Source: Lactonifactor sp. BIOML-A5 (GTDB taxonomy: Bacteria > Bacillota > Clostridia > Lachnospirales > Lachnospiraceae). From it: a stretch of DNA of 21,447 nucleotides. A program made the translations under genes and the position numbers. The DNA is taken from the NCBI RefSeq assembly GCF_009677585.1, contig NZ_WKYV01000024.1, positions 1 to 21,447 of the forward strand. Reading direction: 5' to 3'. Below, piece by piece: positions 7,019 through 14,385 of this stretch (positions within the stretch are counted from its first letter, which is position 1; each line of letters opens with the position of its first letter). The notes beneath the pieces were generated by a model, which made no database searches, was not told the DNA's origin, and was given only the letters and a program-made list of their open reading frames with translations.

Positions 7019-7582
7019 ATGACAGATTTCAAATTATTGGGTAAAAAGTTAAAAAGCCTGCGCAAAGAAAAGATGCTGACGCTTCAGCAGTTATCGGAAC
7101 AGTCGGGGATATCTACCGGATATATTAGTAAAATTGAGCGGGGGGCTGTAAATCCATCGGTAAAAAATATACAAAAATTGTGTTTTGTTCTGGATATCAC
7201 AGCTAATGAATTAATGATTGATGAGACAGAGAAGATAAGCAGTACTAACAAAGAAAAGAGCTATATTTTAAGGAAAGAGGAGCGCCTTCCTATTTACGGG
7301 ATTGTGAATGCTCTTGATTTTGAGTCGGTATTTGAGGATAGTCCGCATTTTAAAGTGAATGTTCTGACGCTGGTGAGCGGTATGCGGGAACAATCTTATA
7401 ATGTCCATAGCTATGACGAATTCGGAATAGTAGCCAAAGGGAAGCTGGGACTGGAAATGGATGATGGGAACTATGAACTTTCAGAAGGAGACTGTATTAT
7501 GATACGCGCAAATACAAAACATACGATAACAAACCGTTCATTTGAAGAATGCATTAGCTATTGGATTGAAATTTCTAAATAA
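7019..7582 (+). CDS. XRE-family transcriptional regulator with C-terminal cupin domain
   Basis: This 187-residue protein has an N-terminal lambda-repressor-like helix-turn-helix, about residues 8-63: LGKKLKSLRKEKMLTLQQLS, then SGISTGYISKIERGAVNPS. The C-terminal cupin barrel, about 112-185, includes HSYDEFGIVAKGKLGLEMDD and GDCIMIRANTKHTITN. Such XRE-cupin proteins usually sense a small ligand in the barrel and control nearby catabolic or transport genes. The ATG at 7019 is preferred because GAGGAA lies 8 bases upstream and the protein then begins just before the first helix; an upstream GTG at 6986 in the same frame would add 11 residues without such a site. The gene sits between the proC-mttB-like operon and the glycyl radical enzyme operon, making it the likely local regulator (inference). 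Confidence 0.9.
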   Translation: MTDFKLLGKKLKSLRKEKMLTLQQLSEQSGISTGYISKIERGAVNPSVKNIQKLCFVLDITANELMIDETEKISSTNKEKSYILRKEERLPIYGIVNALDFESVFEDSPHFKVNVLTLVSGMREQSYNVHSYDEFGIVAKGKLGLEMDDGNYELSEGDCIMIRANTKHTITNRSFEECISYWIEISK

Positions 7583-7677
7583 AAGTCAGCAATGTCCGGC
7601 GTTTGGAATATAACGAAGTAAAATAATTCTGCTGATGCCGGGATAATTTAATAAGCAGAGAATATTTTGCTTGTCTG

Positions 7678-7738
7678 AAATGATAATTTGTTTTGTTTTT
7701 CTAAGTATTATAGATGGATGCAGGATAAATTATCATTT
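7678..7738. promoter_or_regulatory. Inverted pair of ATTATCAT sites, candidate operator
   Basis: AAATGATAATTT (7678-7689) is the exact reverse complement of AAATTATCATTT (7727-7738), 37 bases apart. The same core occurs at the proC promoter. The spacing suits two operator sites bound by one regulator with looping rather than an RNA hairpin. Confidence 0.45.
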
Positions 7739-7808
7739 TTCTAATAACAGATTCTGTTTAAATCCTATCTAAAAGCAAGCTCTACGGCAATAATGGTTGT
7801 CTTTGATA

Positions 7809-7848
7809 AAAAATATCATATAAGAAAAATTTCTTAAATGATATTTTT
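7809..7848. repeat. 40-base AT-rich palindrome just upstream of the glycyl radical enzyme promoter
   Basis: Bases 7809-7827 pair with 7830-7848 with a single mismatch (7820/7837) and only two bases between the arms. It ends 4 bases before the -35 box. Its size and position suggest a binding site for a dimeric or tetrameric regulator. A terminator is less likely because the stem has almost no G or C. Confidence 0.5.
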
Positions 7849-7852
7849 CCTC

Positions 7853-7881
7853 TTGTTAAAATCTATGCAAAATGATATAGT
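7853..7881 (+). promoter_or_regulatory. Promoter of the glycyl radical enzyme operon
   Basis: TTGTTA (7853-7858) and an extended -10, TGATATAGT (7873-7881), with a 17-base spacer. Transcription would begin near 7888, about 60 bases before the GTG start codon. Confidence 0.65.
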
Positions 7882-7947
7882 TATTATAACAATAAGTATT
7901 CGGCCGGAAACCGTTTCATTTAGGAATTCATATGGGAGGTAACTATT

Positions 7948-10329
7948 GTGAAAGACAAAGTAAACATGGACCGTATCATGAGGCTCAAAAACAGGGTCTT
8001 AAATGCTCGTCCAGAAATGGATCTTGAAAATGCATTGATTCTGACCCGGGGATTCCGGGAGTCAGAGGGAGAACCTTTTGTAGTTCAAAAGGCATATGCC
8101 TTTCGGAAGCAGTGTCTGGAAAAGACAGTAAAAATATGGGATGATGAATTGATTGTGGGTAATTCAGGAAGCAAACAGCGCGGCGGCCTACTGTGCCCTG
8201 ATACCTGCTGGTCTGTACTGGATGATGAGTTGGATACCATAAGCACCAGGAAATACGATCCTTTTTATCTGAGAGATGAAGATAGAGAGCATTTTGTGGA
8301 TGAGATCCGACCTTACTGGAAGGGAAGGTCAACCTACGAAAAATGGCTCTGCCAGATTCCGGAAGATACAAGAATTCTTCGTGACTGCGGGGTTTTGTAT
8401 ATTAACCGCAAAGCTGTCCGCGGTTGGGGGGAGACAACTGCGGGATACGAAATGATTCTGAAAGAGGGGATAGAAGGGGTAAGAAGGAGGATTGAAGAGA
8501 CGAGAGCAGCTTTGGATATCACGAAACCGGGCCATTATGAAAAGATGGTATATCTGCGTGCTCTTTCTCTCAGCGCTGACGGGGTAGTTCAGCTGGCAAG
8601 GCGTTATTCGGCAGAAGCATCAAGGATGGCAGAAAAAGAGACAGTTAAGACAAGAAAAAAAGAATTACTGTCTATTGCGGAGATCTGCGGCAGAGTTCCT
8701 GAAAAACCTGCGGAGACCTTCAGAGAGGCACTCCAATCCTTCTATATCTATCACACCTGTATTTTCATGGAACAGAATGCGGCAAGCTATAATCCGGGAA
8801 GAATGGACCAATATCTCTATCCCTTTTACAAAGCAGATCTGGAAGCAGGGAGAATTACACCTCAGGAGGCTCAGGAACTGCTCGACTGCCTGTGGGTCAA
8901 ATTCAGTGAACCCTGCCTCTTTCAGGATGAAAAGACAGCACAATATTCTGCAGGCTATCCTATGTTCCAGAATATCTGTGTAGGCGGCGTGGATGAAAAT
9001 GGAATGGATGCTGTCAACGAACTCTCTTATATGATTCTCCAGGCTACTATGGACGTACAGCTTTATCAGCCATCTTTGTCTGTGCGGTATCATATGATAC
9101 GCAATCCCAATGCGTTTTTGAAAAAGGTGGCGGAATTGATAAAACTGGGTACGGGCTTTCCGGCATTTCACTGTGATGAGGTTGGCATTCAGATGCTGAT
9201 GAACAAGGGCATTCCCCTGAAAGAGGCATATAATTGGAATCCTTGCGGCTGTGTGGAAACCAATCTTGCAGGAAAGATGCATTGCTATACGTCATATGCG
9301 GACTACAATCTAGGCTCTGTTGTAGAATTTGCTCTAAATGATGGCCACAGCAGGAAGTACGACGTTCCCGCCGGAGCAAGAACAGGGAATCCATGTGATT
9401 TTAAGTCGTTTGCGGACTTTTTTAAGGCGGTAAAGGAGCAGATTACTTACATCATACGGGCAATGGTTGCGGGAAACCATGTAAATGATGATATTTGTCT
9501 GGAACGAGTATGTCCTGCCCTGTCTTTGTCATTTGAGGATTGTATTACAAAAGCAAAAGATTATGCCTGGGGCGGGCCGAAATACAATGTAGGCAACGGT
9601 CTGGATGCCATTGGGGTAGCGGACCTGATTAACAGCGTCTATGCAGTGAAGTATCTAGTCTATGATAAAAAGATGCTAAGTATGGAGAAACTTCTGCAAG
9701 CTTTGGAGCATAATTTTGTCGGCTTTGAGGAGATAGAAAAATTATGCCTGGAATGTCCGAAATACGGCAATGACGATGAGGATGTAAATCAATTAACTGC
9801 TGAATTGTTTAGCTTTATTGCTGACTTAATTGAATCCTTTGACAGTAAGTACGGCCACATGACGGCAGGGATTCTTCCGGTATCAGGAAATACGCCTTTT
9901 GGCCTGGAGGTCGGTGCTCTTCCGTCAGGGAGAAAGGCATATGTTCCCCTAGCCGACGGGGTCAGCCCGAATGCAGGAACGGACATAGGGGGGATGGGAG
10001 CCGTAATGAAATCTGTTTCTTTTATTCCCCATGGAAGGTTCAGCCAGGGAACTCTACTGAATCTGAAGCTGGATCCTGCGTTTAATCAAAGTGAAAATTC
10101 TACCCAGTCCTTAATGGCTTTTCTGAAGAGTATGTGCTCGCTTGGAGTTTTCCATGTGCAGTTTAATGTGATTGATAGGGATATACTTATAGATGCACAA
10201 AAGAATCCTGAAAAACATAAAGGATTATTAATCCGAGTGGCCGGCTATACTGCCTACTTTGTGGAACTGGGAAAAGAGGTTCAGGATGATATTATTTCGC
10301 GGACGGCACATGCGAGAGTGAATGTGTAA
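7948..10329 (+). CDS. HypD-like glycyl radical enzyme, predicted dehydratase of a hydroxyproline derivative
   Basis: This 793-residue protein is a full-length glycyl radical enzyme of the pyruvate formate-lyase fold. The glycine loop RVAGYTAYF (763-771) puts the radical on G766. The thiyl loop NPCGCVETN (431-439) gives C435 and the general base E437, the C-x-E pattern of dehydratases and C-N lyases (propanediol and glycerol dehydratase, CutC, HypD). The numbers lie one residue from those I recall for trans-4-hydroxyproline dehydratase HypD (C434, E436, G765). By that alignment several HypD pocket residues are changed: His160 to E162, Asp278 to A279, Asp339 to M339. The substrate is therefore probably not free hydroxyproline. 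With MttB-like and ProC-like neighbours, N-methyl-4-hydroxyproline is the leading guess (inference). GTG start with GGGAGGT 7 bases upstream. The activase gene follows 35 bases later. Confidence 0.9.
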   Translation: MKDKVNMDRIMRLKNRVLNARPEMDLENALILTRGFRESEGEPFVVQKAYAFRKQCLEKTVKIWDDELIVGNSGSKQRGGLLCPDTCWSVLDDELDTISTRKYDPFYLRDEDREHFVDEIRPYWKGRSTYEKWLCQIPEDTRILRDCGVLYINRKAVRGWGETTAGYEMILKEGIEGVRRRIEETRAALDITKPGHYEKMVYLRALSLSADGVVQLARRYSAEASRMAEKETVKTRKKELLSIAEICGRVPEKPAETFREALQSFYIYHTCIFMEQNAASYNPGRMDQYLYPFYKADLEAGRITPQEAQELLDCLWVKFSEPCLFQDEKTAQYSAGYPMFQNICVGGVDENGMDAVNELSYMILQATMDVQLYQPSLSVRYHMIRNPNAFLKKVAELIKLGTGFPAFHCDEVGIQMLMNKGIPLKEAYNWNPCGCVETNLAGKMHCYTSYADYNLGSVVEFALNDGHSRKYDVPAGARTGNPCDFKSFADFFKAVKEQITYIIRAMVAGNHVNDDICLERVCPALSLSFEDCITKAKDYAWGGPKYNVGNGLDAIGVADLINSVYAVKYLVYDKKMLSMEKLLQALEHNFVGFEEIEKLCLECPKYGNDDEDVNQLTAELFSFIADLIESFDSKYGHMTAGILPVSGNTPFGLEVGALPSGRKAYVPLADGVSPNAGTDIGGMGAVMKSVSFIPHGRFSQGTLLNLKLDPAFNQSENSTQSLMAFLKSMCSLGVFHVQFNVIDRDILIDAQKNPEKHKGLLIRVAGYTAYFVELGKEVQDDIISRTAHARVNV

Positions 10330-10364
10330 ACATAGTAGTGAATAAATCGGAAAGGGTTATTTGT

Positions 10365-11303
10365 ATGAGCAGAGAAGCTCAAATTCTGAGAATCGAGAAA
10401 CTATCACCGAATGATGGAAAAGGTCTGCGGACAGTGGTGTTTTTTAAAGGATGTCCCCTTAGATGCAGGTGGTGTTCAACTCCGGAATCTCAGAAAATGG
10501 AACAGGAACTTTACTATCGGCAGGCTATATGCCGAGGTTGCGGCAAATGCGTGAGCAGCTGCCCGCAGAAGGCTTTGTCTCTGGACGACAGTGCAAACCG
10601 AATCAAGAGAGATGATAACAAGTGTACGAAGTGCCTTATTTGTGCAAAGGTCTGTCCGACAAATGCGGTTGGTGTTTACGGCCAGGTTATGACTGTGGAA
10701 CAGGTGATGAAAATCATTTTGCGGGATGAAGTATATTACTATCACTCCGGTGGGGGTGTCACCTTAAGCGGCGGAGATGTGCTTTGCCAGGCGGAATTTG
10801 CAAGGGAGCTTTTGTCTTTCTGCAAAGATGCGGGAATTCATACTATGGCCGAACTGGATATGTATGGGGATTACAGTCGGATTGCAATGCTGCTGCCATA
10901 CCTGGATGAGTTTTACGCTGATATTAAGATAATGGATGGTAAAATACATAAACAGTATACAGGTGTGGATAATCATTTGATTTTAGAAAATATAAAGAAG
11001 GCATCCCAATTCAGCAGGCCGGGTGCGCTTCATATCCGTGTTCCGCTAATATGGAATATAAATGATAATCCAGAGAATATATCAGAGACAGCAGAATATT
11101 GCAAAGCGCTTGCTTCCTGTGAAGAACTGGAATTCCTGCCATACCACCGCCTTGGAGAGTCTACCTATGAATATCTTGGGCGGGGATATGCAATGAGTAA
11201 TTTGAAGCCCATGACTTTTGAGGAGGCTTATGCAAAAGTTGCTTTTCTGAAGAATTTCAATATCCCCTTTCCTGTCAAAGTATCCGGCAGAATTCTAAAT
11301 TAG
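10365..11303 (+). CDS. Glycyl radical enzyme activase (radical SAM)
   Basis: This 312-residue protein installs the glycyl radical on the upstream enzyme using S-adenosylmethionine and a 4Fe-4S cluster. The radical SAM motif is GCPLRCRWC (C30, C34, C37). A ferredoxin-like insert with two more clusters follows, CRGCGKCVSSCP (C56-C66) and CTKCLICAKVCP (C87-C97). The SAM-binding glycines are in GGGVTLSGGD (128-137). The double-cluster insert is typical of activases for the dehydratase and C-N lyase branch. The ATG at 10365 is chosen because GGAAAGGG lies about 9 bases before it and the protein then starts near the family's first strand; a GTG at 10338 would add nine residues. It forms one operon with the radical enzyme and probably the MFS gene. 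Confidence 0.93.
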   Translation: MSREAQILRIEKLSPNDGKGLRTVVFFKGCPLRCRWCSTPESQKMEQELYYRQAICRGCGKCVSSCPQKALSLDDSANRIKRDDNKCTKCLICAKVCPTNAVGVYGQVMTVEQVMKIILRDEVYYYHSGGGVTLSGGDVLCQAEFARELLSFCKDAGIHTMAELDMYGDYSRIAMLLPYLDEFYADIKIMDGKIHKQYTGVDNHLILENIKKASQFSRPGALHIRVPLIWNINDNPENISETAEYCKALASCEELEFLPYHRLGESTYEYLGRGYAMSNLKPMTFEEAYAKVAFLKNFNIPFPVKVSGRILN

Positions 11304-11327
11304 TCAGCCGGTATGTTTTACAAAAGG

Positions 11328-11370
11328 GGACAGACTGTCCTATTACTAATTGTACCGTCAATCGGACGGT
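11328..11370 (+). other. Two small hairpins between the activase and MFS genes
   Basis: GGACAG-A-CTGTCC (11328-11340) is an odd palindrome, and ACCGTC-AATCG-GACGGT (11354-11370) is a 6-bp stem with a 5-base loop just upstream of the MFS ribosome binding site. Neither has a T-tract. They could tune processing or translation of the transporter message; no function is proven. Confidence 0.35.
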
Positions 11371-11385
11371 GGAACGGAGAAGCTT

Positions 11386-12636
11386 ATGAGAAAAATGGGT
11401 TTTAAAAAGTTAATGATTTTTATTATACTGAGCGCAACTGTTGCGCTCGCTTATCAGATTCCATATCTTCGGTTTACATTTTATGATCAGATGACTGCTG
11501 CGCTAAATCTTACAGATACACAGATGGGACTGATGGCTACGGCGGTATCTCTGACCAGTACTCTCTGCTATCCTATTGGAGGCATCTTTGCTGAAAAGTT
11601 TTCCTGCAGGAATCTGATCATTATTTCATTGGCCGGTCTGGCTGCCTGTACGGTTGTGTATTCTATGACAACTAATTTTATAATTTTAATGCTCGTACAC
11701 ATTTTGTATGGATTTTTTGGTATTGCCACTTTGTGGTCTGCCTACCTGACAGGGATACGTTCTCTTGGGGATGAAGAGAGTCAGAGTACTCTTTTTGGCA
11801 GCAGCGAGGCTACCCGGGGAATTATTCAGGCTGTGGGAGGCTTTCTCTTTCTGGGCATCATGGGTGCGGCAGCGTCTGCTGCTTCCGGTTTCCGCTTTGT
11901 TCTCCTTGCGGGGATGGTTATCTGTGTGCTCTTTCTTATTCTGGCCTTTATCTTTCTGCCAAAGGGGGAACTGAACGGGGAGGATATCGGGAATGATAGT
12001 GAAACATCATATACTATGCTGGATGCTCTCAAGTGCAAGGGGGTGTGGATTACTATTGGTCTGGTAGCCTGTGCATATGTATCCTGGACTTTGGGTAATG
12101 GATATCTGACCACCTATACGGTACGCGTTCTTGGAGTTGCTGAGTCCACGGCTTCCACACTTGGTATTATTAGAAGCTATATTATTGTATTTCTGGCCGG
12201 ATTTATCGGCGGCTGGTTGCTGGATAAGTTTACCTTCAAAGGAAAAGGCTTTTTTGTATTATTTACGGCAGTGACAGCAGCTACTGTAGCAATGATGCTT
12301 ACAAGCAAGGTAGTGCCCGTATGTATTGTTATCACAATGATCCTTGCATTTATTGCGAATATAATGAAATCCACCTATTGGAGTACTATGGGTCAGGCGG
12401 GCATCCCTATAAAGATGACGGCGGTTGCCACAGGAGTCGTTTCATTTATTGCATTTATACCAGATTTTATTGTTCCTACAGTTGCCGGCGTATGGCTGGA
12501 TGAGGCAACAAAGGGGGGGAATGTGGCAGCAGGCTTCCATAAAATCTTTATTCTTTTGTTTGTGTTCTCGGCTGCTGGTCTGGTAATATCAGTAATCTTA
12601 ACAAAACAGGCAAAATCAATAAAAGAACAGGAATAA
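11386..12636 (+). CDS. Major facilitator superfamily transporter
   Basis: This 416-residue membrane protein has about 12 hydrophobic segments in two sets of six, separated by a charged central loop near residues 192-218. The MFS motif A loop appears as GGIFAEKFSCRN (65-76) and again as GGWLLDKF (275-282). It has no cleavable signal peptide; the first helix starts near residue 9. The ATG at 11386 follows CGGAGA by 5 bases; an in-frame TTG at 11350 would add 12 polar residues and is less likely. The gene is 82 bases after the activase and ends before a strong terminator, so it is probably the last gene of the catabolic operon. Its substrate is not evident from sequence; uptake of the compound degraded by the operon is the simplest reading (inference). 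Confidence 0.87.
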   Translation: MRKMGFKKLMIFIILSATVALAYQIPYLRFTFYDQMTAALNLTDTQMGLMATAVSLTSTLCYPIGGIFAEKFSCRNLIIISLAGLAACTVVYSMTTNFIILMLVHILYGFFGIATLWSAYLTGIRSLGDEESQSTLFGSSEATRGIIQAVGGFLFLGIMGAAASAASGFRFVLLAGMVICVLFLILAFIFLPKGELNGEDIGNDSETSYTMLDALKCKGVWITIGLVACAYVSWTLGNGYLTTYTVRVLGVAESTASTLGIIRSYIIVFLAGFIGGWLLDKFTFKGKGFFVLFTAVTAATVAMMLTSKVVPVCIVITMILAFIANIMKSTYWSTMGQAGIPIKMTAVATGVVSFIAFIPDFIVPTVAGVWLDEATKGGNVAAGFHKIFILLFVFSAAGLVISVILTKQAKSIKEQE

Positions 12637-12671
12637 TACCTTTCCAGGAAACGGGCTGCCAGTCATAAAAT

Positions 12672-12701
12672 GAAGAGGAAGGACGCTGTGCCTTCCTCTT
12701 C
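12672..12701. terminator. Bidirectional terminator between convergent MFS and ABC genes
   Basis: GAAGAGGAAGG (12672-12682) pairs perfectly with 12691-12701 around an 8-base loop. GTTTATT follows on the plus strand and an ATTTTATG stretch follows on the minus strand. It can end both the plus-strand MFS transcript and the minus-strand ABC transcript. Confidence 0.8.
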
Positions 12702-12718
12702 GTTTATTGGTCTCTTGC

Positions 12719-13528
12719 CTACAGCCTTTTCAGATACATTTTTTCAGCCAGATTAATGAGAGAGTATAAAATCATTGCCATAATGCATAACAGTACGATT
12801 GACATGATAACCCAGTCCAGTTTAAATACCTGGCTGCCATAGATGATCAGATACCCCAGCCCCTCTTTGGAGCCGATAAATTCTCCGATTACCACACCTA
12901 CCAGGCAAAGGCCGATATTAACTTTCATAACCCCGAGAATTACAGGGACGGAAGCCGGAAGCACAACCTTTAGCAGAGTATCTTTTTTCTTTCCTCCCAG
13001 CGTATAGATAAGTTTTATTTTATCCGGATCTACCTCCTTAAATCCGATGTAGAGGTTTATGATTGCTCCGAAAATTGCCACGGACATGCCCGCAACAATG
13101 ATTGTGGTAGTGTTTGCCCCAAGCCATACGATGAGAAGGGGAGCCAGCGCAGATTTTGGGAGGCTGTTTAAAACTACCAGATAGGGTTCAAGGATGGCCG
13201 ATACCTTCGGGGAGGACCACAGAAGTACGGCGATGCCCACACCGAAGATTGTGACGAAGAAAAAGCTGGCCAGTGTCTCCCACAGAGTGACACCCATGTG
13301 AATAAACAGGGAGTGGTTCTGTGCCATGGAGATCATGGTCTTTATAACCCTGCTGGGACTGCTGAATACAAAGGAGTCTATCCATGTAAGGCGTGTGCTT
13401 ATTTCCCACAGTGCCACAAAGATAACAAAGATTGCTGCCCGTGCCAGCTGCACCAGCTGCCGGGAGCGTTTCAGGTTTTTCAGGTATTGTCTCTGCCCCG
13501 TAGACATTTTAACCACTTCTTTACTCAC
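12719..13528 (-). CDS. ABC transporter permease, NitT/TauT family
   Basis: This 269-residue inner-membrane protein has about six hydrophobic helices and the binding-protein-dependent transport fold of the SsuC/TauC type. The EAA loop that docks on the ATPase is seen at about 173-195 (YTLGGKKKDTLLKVVLPAS). Related systems import nitrate, sulfonates, cyanate, bicarbonate or thiamine precursors, so the substrate cannot be named. The GTG start at 13528 overlaps the end of the ATPase gene by 8 bases, a sign of coupled translation; an ATG at 13507 is an alternative start. No substrate-binding protein gene adjoins this pair, unlike most members. Confidence 0.9.
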   Translation of the reverse strand: MSKEVVKMSTGQRQYLKNLKRSRQLVQLARAAIFVIFVALWEISTRLTWIDSFVFSSPSRVIKTMISMAQNHSLFIHMGVTLWETLASFFFVTIFGVGIAVLLWSSPKVSAILEPYLVVLNSLPKSALAPLLIVWLGANTTTIIVAGMSVAIFGAIINLYIGFKEVDPDKIKLIYTLGGKKKDTLLKVVLPASVPVILGVMKVNIGLCLVGVVIGEFIGSKEGLGYLIIYGSQVFKLDWVIMSIVLLCIMAMILYSLINLAEKMYLKRL

Positions 13529-14297
13529 CGTGATTCAGCTCCCGCCAGATAAGATTAAAATACGTTTTGAAATTAGGGGCATTTCTGGAACCCATGGGGG
13601 TTCTTTCTTCCTGGTCAATTTCCAATTCTATGGGAACCGTCTTCTGAACTGTTGCGGGGCGTTTGGTCAGAACGATAACGCGGTCGGCCATGCTGATGGC
13701 TTCCGAGATGTCGTGGGTTACTAATACGGCGGTCTTAGATTCTTGCTTTATAATCTTGCCTATATCGTCACTTACATTAAGGCGTGTCTGATAATCCAGA
13801 GCAGAAAAAGGTTCATCTAATAAAAGAAGGTCAGGTTCCAATGCCAGAGTGCGGATAAGGGCTGCTCTCTGACGCATTCCACCTGACAGTTGAGAAGGCT
13901 TGGAGTTTTTAAAGGTGTCAAGTCCGTATGTCTGTAAAAGAGAATCAATCTGTTCCCTTTTCTGTGGGGTATCTTTCTTTTGAATCTCTAATCCTAACAA
14001 TACGTTGCTGTATATGGTTCTCCACTCAAACAGGTGATCTTTCTGCAGCATATAGCCAATGTTCATCTGATTCTCACTTAATTTCTTTCCATTCATCAGG
14101 ATTTCTCCCTCTTCCGGGGTGAGAAGGCCTGAGATCAGGTTCAGGAGAGTGGATTTGCCGCAGCCGCTGGGGCCTACTATGGCGACAAATTCACCTGGCT
14201 GAACCTGAAAAGATATATGGGATAGTGCTAACGTCTCTCCATCTTCGCTGTGATAAGAAAGACTGATATCTTTTAATTCTAACAAAGGTGTTTGCAT
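13521..14297 (-). CDS. ABC transporter ATP-binding protein, NitT/TauT family
   Basis: This 258-residue ATPase has all standard motifs: Walker A GPSGCGKST (42-50), Q-loop Q85 in YMLQKDHLFEW, signature LSGGM (137-141), Walker B LLLLDEPFSALD (157-168) and switch His195 in VTHDISEA. The QKDHLFEWRT segment is typical of the SsuB/TauB/NrtD branch. It powers the permease encoded just downstream. The ATG at 14297 follows GGAGG by 6 bases. It is the first gene of its transcript, and no riboswitch or known operator was recognised in the 88 bases upstream, so the regulation and substrate are open. Confidence 0.93.
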   Translation of the reverse strand: MQTPLLELKDISLSYHSEDGETLALSHISFQVQPGEFVAIVGPSGCGKSTLLNLISGLLTPEEGEILMNGKKLSENQMNIGYMLQKDHLFEWRTIYSNVLLGLEIQKKDTPQKREQIDSLLQTYGLDTFKNSKPSQLSGGMRQRAALIRTLALEPDLLLLDEPFSALDYQTRLNVSDDIGKIIKQESKTAVLVTHDISEAISMADRVIVLTKRPATVQKTVPIELEIDQEERTPMGSRNAPNFKTYFNLIWRELNHGE

Positions 14298-14335
14298 ATG
14301 CGTCCTCCATGATGTGTATATAGTATCATATGAAA

Positions 14336-14364
14336 TTGAAAGAAAAGAGTGCTGATGCTATAAT
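14336..14364 (+). promoter_or_regulatory. Promoter of queH
   Basis: TTGAAA (14336-14341) and a perfect TATAAT (14359-14364) with a 17-base spacer. Transcription would start near 14371, leaving a very short leader with the ribosome binding site AGAGGTGA almost at its 5' end. Confidence 0.75.
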
Positions 14365-14385
14365 GAAAAAGAGGTGAAACCACAC

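Larger units (their letters stand above)
7583..7947. other. 365-base regulatory gap upstream of the glycyl radical enzyme gene
   Basis: No coding sequence is seen. The gap is AT-rich and dense in symmetry: an inverted ATTATCAT pair (7678-7738), a 40-base palindrome (7809-7848) and an extended -10 promoter (7853-7881), listed separately. AAATGATA or its complement occurs repeatedly (7678, 7731, 7836, 7870). The leader from about 7888 to the GTG start holds GGGAGGT as ribosome binding site. No clear terminator for the upstream regulator gene was found. Confidence 0.6.

Noticed and set aside
7948..10329. Annotating the glycyl radical enzyme simply as HypD or as pyruvate formate-lyase
   Set aside because: The C-G-C-V-E loop has a single catalytic Cys plus Glu, unlike the Cys-Cys of pyruvate formate-lyase. 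Apparent changes at several HypD pocket positions argue against naming it HypD.
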